24,465 bases of DNA from Chara braunii (taxonomy: Eukaryota > Streptophyta > Charophyceae > Charales > Characeae): NCBI GenBank assembly GCA_003427395.1, contig BFEA01000165.1, positions 2,411,460 through 2,435,924 of the forward strand. Direction: 5' to 3'. Position 1 is the stretch's first letter; the number at the start of each line of letters is the position of its first letter. The notes beneath the pieces are model-generated. The model saw nothing but the letters and a program-made list of their open reading frames with translations, had not been told where the DNA came from and did no database searches. Shown piece by piece: positions 17,701 to 24,465 of the stretch. The position numbers were made by a program, and so were the translations under genes.

Positions 17701-17763
17701 ACAAAAATAAAGAACGTAATGAATCTGTCCACATTTTAGGGGAAGATTCGTTCTTATTTTTGT
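17701..17763. repeat. Imperfect inverted repeat, ~20-bp stem
   Basis: ACAAAAATA, AGAACG and GAATCT (17701-17726) pair in order with AGATTC, CGTTCT and TATTTTTGT (17744-17763), with a TAAT bulge and a 17-nt loop. It lies immediately after the 179-bp repeat array. Confidence 0.7.
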
Positions 17764-17806
17764 AGGTATAGAGGCAGGAAGCTGCGCAAAGTGTTAAGTG
17801 AAAGTT

Positions 17807-17810
<4 letters not shown>

Positions 17811-17864
<54 letters not shown>
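17811..17864. repeat. GA microsatellite, (GA)27
   Basis: Uninterrupted GA dinucleotides run from 17811 to 17864. A Ser-Leu repeat 'protein' on the minus strand comes from this tract. Confidence 0.97.
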
Positions 17865-17866
<2 letters not shown>

Positions 17867-17886
17867 CACTTGACGACTAGAGCGGG

Positions 17887-18558
17887 TCAGGTACATCGAG
17901 GTGTGGGCCGTCCGGTTCGGGATGTCTGTGTTGCCTGAAGGTGATAACGGGAGTTGTCGGGATAACCTCCTGGTTCAGGGGGTGGTGGGAACCGGCAGTC
18001 TGAAGGGTTCAGTCGTGATGTGAGGAGGTAAGGTGCCGAGTTGTGCAGAGCGGGGCAAAAGCTGCCAAGCGGAGCAGCAGCAAGACCAGCCATTAGGTGC
18101 AGGGGCGGAAAGTTGTCAGCACTAAGATGGACTGAGACAACCCGCCAGTGGCCAAACAACGCGGATACCAGGCTTGGGTATGAGCTCGACGGGAATTGAA
18201 GCCGTGGGGAGTGATGCCAGAGATTGGGCTTGCCTGTGCTGCAGCTTCTGACATCGCGGTTGCTGCACATCCTCCGTTGTAAAGACTGCCAAGCGGCGGC
18301 CTGGTGAACGGTGTACTTGGAGCCTGGCTGCTCGCCGCTGCTACCTAAAGCCGGATTACAACAGCTGCTGAAGAGTTGGCACCTATACTTACCTGTTAGC
18401 GCGATGTTGCTACTGCAGAACTGACTAAACGATGGTCTGAGGTTGCTGTATTTGAGGGACTGGCTACAGGTCACCGCTATTCGGAACGGGGGCACTATTG
18501 CTGTCGTCGTACGCGTTGTGCGGCGCCAACCTGCTGAGCTACTGCGGCATTGTTGCAC
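17887..18558 (-). CDS. Unrecognised long minus-strand ORF, doubtful
   Basis: A 223-residue minus-strand frame, Ser/Pro/Arg/Leu-rich, has no domain I recognise. A perfect 5' splice-site sequence CAGGTAAGTAT (minus strand, 18395-18385) lies inside it after about 55 codons. If that is used, the ORF would be an exon-intron junction rather than one continuous coding sequence. Composition does not distinguish it from chance openness in GC-rich DNA. Confidence 0.2.
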   Translation of the reverse strand: MQQCRSSSAGWRRTTRTTTAIVPPFRIAVTCSQSLKYSNLRPSFSQFCSSNIALTGKYRCQLFSSCCNPALGSSGEQPGSKYTVHQAAAWQSLQRRMCSNRDVRSCSTGKPNLWHHSPRLQFPSSSYPSLVSALFGHWRVVSVHLSADNFPPLHLMAGLAAAPLGSFCPALHNSAPYLLTSRLNPSDCRFPPPPEPGGYPDNSRYHLQATQTSRTGRPTPRCT

Positions 18559-18832
18559 TGCTGTGTGTTGTTACCGCGGCTTGGAGGAGTAGATGTGAAA
18601 GGGGTTATTGCTGCTATTTGGAGGATCATCAGGGAGTCAGCAATCGGCAGTTTGACTTCGGTTTGACCAAGCCCCTGCGATTTGGCTGCCATAGCGGGGC
18701 CCTCAGGCGAATCGAGATATCAAGGCCCTCTCCTGCGAGTCTGAGAGCACCTTCCTTGGATCTGAGAGTCTAAAAACCTCCTCTTTCTATCCTTCTTACT
18801 CTTAAGTCTAGTCCCTTGGTTCTGAGAGGAAG

Positions 18833-18938
18833 GCGGTAGGCGGGATTGCAACCCGTAGGACCGCAGCAAGACTCTGTGGGGAGTCCACCCACCGATTGTG
18901 GGAGCTCTGCCGGAACTCAGGAGGAGTTCTGGAGGCAG
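18833..18938. repeat. Cluster of four adjacent stem-loops
   Basis: GCGGT...CGGG/CCCG...ACCGC (18833-18864, nested), GACTC/GAGTC (18870-18885), CCCAC/GTGGG (18888-18902) and CTGCC-GAACTC/GAGTTC-GGCAG (18907-18938, 11 bp in two blocks). They follow one another with 2-5 nt spacers. This resembles the clusters at 4675-4865 and 5316-5541. Confidence 0.6.
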
Positions 18939-19212
18939 GGAATTGACAGGTAACTATTGCTCTCCCTCTATAAACCCAGTTATAGCCTCTACCTATATTT
19001 CCCATTGCATCTCTGACTGAGTATATGGTGTGCAGCCTTACTTTGACTTTGGTTTGACTTTCAGGACACTGAATCAAACTAAGTAAAAGAATGTCTGTTC
19101 AAGTTTCAGTTTCAACTTGATTGATTGTGTGAATTCAGATCGCTGAAAAGAACTGCATCTGGGGAAAGGCAGGATGGAGGATTGTTTTGCTTGAAGGTTG
19201 AGTGGGTCATTA

Positions 19213-19398
19213 AGGCTGGGAGGTCCCCATAAGTTTGGGGAGGTTGTTTATTTTGGTTTGCATGGAGCGTCAGACCCTTCTATAAGTTTAGGGGGTCTGA
19301 TTGCTCTGGAGGCTGGGAAGTCCCCATAAGTTTGGGGAGACCCAGTGCTGTGGTTTGCATGGAGGGTCAGGCTGTTCTATAAGTTTAGGTGGCCTGAC
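19213..19398 (-). repeat. Inverted-orientation copy of the constant-loop hairpin repeat (97-bp dimer, 2 copies)
   Basis: Read on the minus strand, the loop core AAACTTATAG or AAACTTATGG recurs four times. Plus-strand AAGTTT starts are 19231, 19284, 19328 and 19381, so spacing alternates 53/44/53 and the dimer period is 97. Type A stems: TCAGACCC/GGGTCTGA (19270-19300, 8 bp perfect) and GTCAGGC/GCCTGAC (19366-19398, 7 bp perfect). Type B stems: TCCCC/GGGGA (19224-19241 and 19321-19338); the second adds an outer CTGGG/CCCAG (19313-19345). Confidence 0.78.
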
Positions 19399-19994
19399 TG
19401 CTTTGACTTGCGAATCCAGATGAATGACATAAAATAATTTTGAATTACCTGTGGCCAGTCAGCTCAACGATGATATCTCAAGCCTGTCCCCCTTTTTTTT
19501 TTTTTTTTTTTTTTAAGAAAACACATTATGTACTCATTCCAACCAGAAAAACGAGGTCGGCCACCTCACATAAAGACTGGAAGCTGGGAGCTTTACCCAG
19601 AGTTCGCTTTGACTGACATTGTCATTGAAAGGAACAGCCTACTGGTATTAACCAATCCCACTATACCCACTAAACAGACCGGCCCCCAACCTGCTACGTA
19701 CTAACCACACTATCTGAAACCATAATTCCCCCCTAAACCCTGCCCCCCAAAACCCCCTAATGTTACCCTATCCTATCCTGCAGGGGCCTAAATACGGCCC
19801 CCCCGAGACCCCACCGTCTCAGTCTACTATGATGGCCACTCTCCGACCCGCGTCACAAAACCCCAGGTTGGTGACCTCCCGTGGTCCGTTACCCACCGAG
19901 ATAGCCAGGTGGTTGGAACTAACCTACCCCTGCCATCATATCCAACCTCTCACAGAAACAGCAACAAAGCAATTATTCTACGCTAACTCCATTC

Positions 19995-22900
19995 CTACGA
20001 GGTCAGCCAAGGGGCCAGGACCAGCCTCCCCTCCACCCTGACTGCAGCCAAATTGTTGCTCCAAGCCCGTGTGAACAGAAACCATCTCCTCCCCCTCGGC
20101 ACCTTTCCCCTGTTGGCCTTCCTAACCCAGTCCGTAGTTATCATTGTCTGGACTAGTCTTTTAATCTTCCTTTTGCAGACCTCATCCGCTGTCCACTCCC
20201 CTCTGAACAGAATGCAGTTCCGGTCCTCCCAGATAACCCACAAAATTGCCGCCCGAATAGCTTGAGCCATATATCCCCAACCCGATTTGCTGAAAAACAG
20301 GGGGGGGAGTTGGCCTGTCAATACCCAGCCCTCATCCCACTGCAACACTGAGTTCAGCTGCTGCCAGTGGTGCGACCACCAGTTCCAAATGCGCTTTGAG
20401 GCCGGACAATCCCAGAGGAGATGACGCAATGTCTCTTCTTCTCTATGTCCACACCTCACGCAGACAAGTTCCACATTCATACCTCTATTCCGAAGCCAGG
20501 GCGCTGTTGGAATGGCCGAGTGTGACAACAGCCGAAGTAGTCCAGAAAACTTAAGACTAGGGAGGACCTGAAGCTGAGCCCAAAGATTACAGGCGCCCTG
20601 ATTGCTGATGGGATTTGGCAGCTGGAGGTGTTGTGCCTGTCTGGAGCAAATTTCAATGATAGAGGCTTGCACGGGGGGCATAAGGACGGCCCTACCCAAC
20701 TTGGAGGTATACTGGGCCAAGTTCTTCTGTTTCCCCACGCCAAGATCCCCGAAAACTCTTCCTGGGTCGAATCTGAGTTCCGTTATTGCCGCACCTCCCT
20801 GAATCAATAACGGACCACTCTTGCCCTCCCCTCCACTGTCTTGCACCACTCTTACTGCAGCTAGTTCCGGAGCAGGTCCCACCGTAACCTCCCTCAAACA
20901 CCTCAATCGATTCTCCTGGGGGTTAGAGGATTTCAGCTTCCACTGAGTCGCTCTCCAGTCCTCCTCGTCTAGCTGCTCTTCCATTCTGAAGAAATCCCCG
21001 AGTTGACCACTTTTGTACCAATGACCTTCCTGCCTCCACTCTGACCTTCTCAGGGTCTCAACCCATTCTCCTGTTCTCCTGGGACGGCCTCTATTAATTG
21101 CTTTAACCTCTCCTCCACATTCCTCGTAGCCCTTGAGATCAGGATCACTGCTACCGCGAATCAGAGAACCGAGAACACAGAGGTTGTGATCACTTAAGCT
21201 CTGCCCATCAGCGAAAGACCCTTCGCTCCTCTACACTTCTGAAGCTTGGCTTCCACTCTGCCTGCCAGAATGCTGTCCTGCTGGGGGCGGCTATCCGAAA
21301 GCGACACCTGAACACCAAGGTACCGTTCTGTGTCGAATTCCCCTATTCTCTTCATAGTCCAGTCCTCAGTCAACTCATATTCCCGGGGCAAAAAGTAAAC
21401 TGACTTATCCCAGTTTACCTTTGCTTCCGAGAGCTGAGTATATTGATCAATAAGAACCTTGGCTGCCCCCATAGACTCCGGGGTTGCTTCCGACACTAGC
21501 AGCAAGTCGTCTGCAATAGCTCCCACCACCACTTTCACCCCCTCCCTCACCTGCAGCCCCCTGATGCAGGGGGTACTCCTAATGGCATTAAGTAAGACTT
21601 CCATTTGTACCACAAAAAGCAAGGGGGCCAGAGGGCAACCCTGCCTCAGAGACCTTGACAATTCAAAGGTCTAGGAACACCTCCCATTCACCAACACTGT
21701 TGCTTTGGAAGAACAGTACAACGCTGTAACCCACTGCCGAAATGGGAGACCGAACCCCAAGTGCTCCAAAGTAGCGAGGACAAACGACCAATTGACCCGG
21801 TCGTAAGCCTTCTCCAGGTCAAGCATTGCAACCGCCACTTGCCGCCTTTCCTTACCTACTACCTCCAGGGCCCCCATGGCCACCAGGATGTTCTCCGCAA
21901 TCGAGGGCCCTTTGACAAAGGCGCCCTGATCGGCTCCTACAAGATCCGGTAAGTACAGCGCCAAACGTCTGGCCAAGGCCTTTGCCAGGATCTTGTACGA
22001 GACGTTCAACAGTGAAATTGGCCACCAATTTCAGATGTTCGTCTTATCCCCTTTCTTGTAGAGCAACGTAATCACCCCTCTGCACATATCCTCCGTGAGT
22101 GGCCGCCCTTCCAACACCCGGTTGTAGAGACGAAGCAGAATCGGGTCTGTCTGATCCCAAGTAGCCTCGTAGAATTCTGCAGGCAGACCGTCATCCCCCG
22201 GGACTTTACCCTTAGCCATGCATCTGACTGACAGTGTCTCCCCCAACTCCTGCAGTGTCAATGGTCGGTCCAGACTTAGTCTTTGCTGGGGGTCCAGTCT
22301 CTTATCCGTGTGCTGCCACAAATCAACTTCCTCTCTCATGGACTGCAGCGACTCACCGGGCTGTCTGCGTGAGGTCAGGATGTCTTGAAAATAGAGCATT
22401 GCATATTCTGCGAGAGAAAGCGTGTCTTCAGCCATGTCTGCATTGCTGTTGAAGGGGTGCTGTAACGCCCGGATGGTGGCATGTGACCTGTACGGACACA
22501 ACCTCCGGAACTCTTTCGACATCCTATCCACCTGCAACATCCCCCTTTCTTGAGCTCTTTTTGCCCAAGTCTCTTGCTGCTTCATCTGAATAGCTTCCCA
22601 TTTGTTCATCCATTTGTCCCTTCTGCGCTCCCAATAGATATCCGAATATGGATCACGACCCATTTGGTCCTCCGCTTCTCTCACCATCTGTAAGCACTCC
22701 TCCACCTTCCTCCTCTCCTTTGCCAAAATGCGAGAGAAGGTATCAAGGGCCCGGGTGACAATTCTAAAACCCGTCTGCACCCGTTCCTCCTCCGAAGTAA
22801 ACCAAGACCTGGTTTTCTCCCAATCTTCCCAATGCTGCTTACACCAATCTAGCACATACTTGTTCCCCAGATTCTCCGTGTTTAATCTGAAGAAGCCATG

Positions 22901-23654
22901 TTCCCTCTGCAGACTAACACCCAGATTTAGCAACACTTTGACTGGGTAGTGATCCGACATGGGTTTTGGGTCCACTTCCACGCTAGTTACCGCCTCCCAG
23001 GCTTCCCCTCTTGCGAGGACCAGGTCCAAACGTCTTCTTGGTGGTTGCCTCTCTTCACTCCTCTGCGATGATATCCATGTATACCCTGCTTCCTCTGGGT
23101 TAACTTGTCTGAATGTATCGGTAAGGCCCTGTACTGTCATGAACTGGGACAGCAGAACAGCATCTGGCTTCAGTGGCCCTTCTTGAGGTGAGTCCAACCC
23201 CGGGTGAAGGACCGAGTTGAAATCTCCGGCCATCACCAGATTGGCTGCTTGTGGAGTGAAATTCGGAAGATCTATGAAGAAAGAGGGTCGTTCCGCAGGA
23301 GTTGAAGGAGCATAAACAGACATCAACGTCCACTCTTGGCCTCCAAGTTTAATTCTAACCCACACCCATTGACCCCAAATATCGAAATCACTCTCCAACA
23401 CTTCGGCTTCTAGTTTACTGTGAAGCAAGATTGCAGTTCCTCCCCGCGTCCCATCCGTCGGAGCCCACCATTGCGGGCCCTTCCACCAGTTGGAGAAACG
23501 AGCAATCTTCGCTTCGTCCATCTTGGTTTCTTGCAAAAAAAATAATTTGCGCTCTCTCGTGATGGATCCACATTTTCAACCTTGCTTTCTTATGACAGTC
23601 CGTCGTGTACCCCAAGCCCCTTACGTTCCACGTAGCTAGGAACAGTCTATCCAT
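19995..23654 (-). pseudogene. LINE-C ORF2 polyprotein (endonuclease, RT, zf-RVT), inactivated
   Basis: From ATG at 23654 the product starts LFLATWNVRGLG, an APE-type endonuclease strand. It continues with QETKM, GDFNSVL and the catalytic SDHYPV (about 22940-22957). Reverse transcriptase motifs follow: KVPGDDGLPAEFYE, AMLDLEKAYDRVNW (motif A Asp), RQGCPLAPLLF (motif B) and AIADDLLLVS, where the usual F/Y before ADD is Ile. The tail has the zinc finger CVRCGHREEETLRHLLWDC and ILWVIWEDRNCILF. Lesions: frameshift in an A8/T8 run (23535-23542), stops TGA 22031-22033, TAG 21671-21673, TAA 21194-21196 and TGA 21161-21163, and a frameshift near 21100. The protein nicks target DNA and copies its own RNA into it. 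Confidence 0.9.
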
Positions 23655-23990
23655 TTGCCGATGAAGGACCAGCAGGTGTATGTTGGATCCTGCGATCATC
23701 TGTTAGAGACTTGATGCTCCCCTTCCTTCTCCTCCCCTGCGTATGTACCTCTTCTTGCTGGTTGTCCCACGGGGTAATTAGCAGATTCCTGAAATCGGGC
23801 GTCCATGGCTTCTTATCCCCTGGCAGTGATTTGCAGAAATCATCAATCAGTTGAGCTTTTACTCTGCCCACGAGATGAATTTTCGCTGTTTCGTTTGAAC
23901 CTTCAGCATCGAACCATTGGGGAGGAAGCCAATGAATTCCCTGTCCTTCCAGTGAACTCGCACAGTCCTGATGTTGCATACTAGATCATG
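23655..23990 (-). pseudogene. Possible LINE-C ORF1 tail or 5' leader
   Basis: A minus-strand frame of 110 residues (23979-23647) overlaps the start of ORF2 by a few bases. In a second frame, FIGFLPNGSMLKVQTKQRKF also reads protein-like, so the true frame is uncertain or shifted. Position just upstream of ORF2 fits the end of ORF1, the RNA-binding protein of plant LINEs, but no CCHC zinc knuckle is seen. The element is probably 5'-truncated within this part. Confidence 0.35.
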
Positions 23991-24465
23991 CAAAACAGAA
24001 CAAGGACCGACCTTTCATTTCAAGTACAAGATGGCGAGCGGAAGACTTATCAATGATCCGACTCAATCAATGTTGCAGTACAGTCCCGACATTTATCATC
24101 ATCATACAGTGGTGTGAAGGGNTGNCGCTCACANAGAATAGATAGCGCCANACCCCAACATACACAGACGAAGGGGGAAGGGAAGAGACAGAGGGAGAGG
24201 AGAAGATGGGAGATATCGTCAACTCCAAGTCTGCGTCACAGGTCCCAAATAATCCTCAACGAATGNNTGTATCCCGGAATCAAGTCTGATGACAATGTCG
24301 TCATGTCCCATGTCAAAGCTCCATCTCGTAGCCCATAGATGCTGAGAGGCAGGCAGCGGGAGGGGAAGAAGAGATGGTGGACTTATAAGAGGAAGAAGAA
24401 GGTCTCTCTCTCTCTCTCTCAGTCCAATACTAACCTGTAAAACTGGCGTCTTGATGCAGGTACAC
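23991..24465. other. Low-complexity flank with scattered N
   Basis: Purine-rich sequence with single Ns near 24122-24151 and a pair near 24266, and a (CT)9 tract at 24403-24420. Near the end, TACTAAC (24428-24434) followed by GCAG (24456-24459) resembles a branch point and 3' splice acceptor on the plus strand. There is no exon visible within the window to support it. No gene is recognised. Confidence 0.4.

Larger units (their letters stand above)
19493..23990 (-). mobile_element. LINE-C: near full-length non-LTR retrotransposon
   Basis: On the minus strand the element runs from about 23990 through endonuclease, reverse transcriptase and zf-RVT coding regions to a ~480-bp 3' UTR and a 22-base poly(A) (T at 19493-19514). 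It carries the whole domain order of an L1-type plant LINE ORF2. Its 3' end differs from LINE-A/B: small hairpins such as GAGGT/ACCTC (about 19553-19567) and CTGGG/CCCAG (about 19585-19601) replace the LINE-A/B stem-loop, so it is a separate family. I found no clear target-site duplication. It has landed beside the hairpin repeat at 19213-19398. Confidence 0.85.

Noticed and set aside
19470-24220. GATATC(G)TCAA on both sides of LINE-C as a target-site duplication
   Set aside because: The match is about 10 bases with an indel, and the right copy lies more than 200 bp outside the likely 5' end.
24428-24459. TACTAAC branch point plus GCAG acceptor at the window end
   Set aside because: Consensus-like, but no exon is visible and the flank is low-complexity; kept only as a note.

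Overview
The window is nuclear DNA of a eukaryote, most likely of the green-plant lineage. It holds decayed non-LTR (LINE) and Ty3/gypsy retrotransposons, a PIF/Harbinger-type MITE, a trihelix (Myb/SANT-like) gene, microsatellites, GC-rich minisatellites and an assembly gap (10522-11000). The mix would suit a large, repeat-rich streptophyte genome such as a charophyte alga. That species-level guess rests on general impression, not on a database match. There are no operons, ribosome binding sites or bacterial genes. I found no clearly intact protein gene.

Layout. 1-1300: 3' part of a minus-strand LINE (LINE-A). 1301-3790: a second minus-strand LINE of the same family (LINE-B) with its own poly(A) and the same 3' stem-loop, apparently inserted into LINE-A. 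3815-4048: an unrecognised minus-strand ORF. About 4400-7110: AT-rich DNA with no credible gene but unusually dense in short perfect inverted repeats. It contains a TATA box, two hairpin clusters (4675-4865 and 5316-5541), a dimeric ~123-bp tandem repeat (5600-6180) and an array of hairpins (6458-7104) that share a loop motif while their stems differ. 7148-7531: a 384-bp Tourist-like MITE with 17-bp perfect TIRs and a TAA target duplication, sitting in a tRNA-like A-box. 7552-8315: short repeats and a 12-bp-arm palindrome. 8316-10062: a trihelix-domain gene with in-frame stops and one homopolymer frameshift. 10388-11000: CT microsatellite running into the gap. 11646-13320: GC-rich minisatellites and a degenerate repetitive ORF. 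13385-14497: gypsy protease and reverse transcriptase remnant, cut before the catalytic YxDD motif and joined to a plus-strand LINE fragment (14498-15113) that carries a 16-bp hairpin. 15925-16147: a tRNA-like sequence followed by the first ~60 nt of a U6 snRNA. 17022-17690: a diverged 179-bp tandem repeat. 17701-17864: an inverted repeat and a GA microsatellite. 18833-19398: on the opposite strand, a second set of the hairpin repeats seen at 6.4-7.1 kb. 19493-23990: a nearly full-length but mutated minus-strand LINE (LINE-C) with endonuclease, reverse transcriptase and zf-RVT domains. 24000-24465: low-complexity DNA with scattered Ns.

The transposon pieces are explained by known families. 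The part that is not explained is the hairpin-repeat family found in opposite orientations at 6.4-7.1 kb and 19.2-19.4 kb. Its loop core is constant while its stems change on both sides and still pair. That pattern points to selection on, or templated copying of, a folded structure. It is the best candidate here for an undescribed element.
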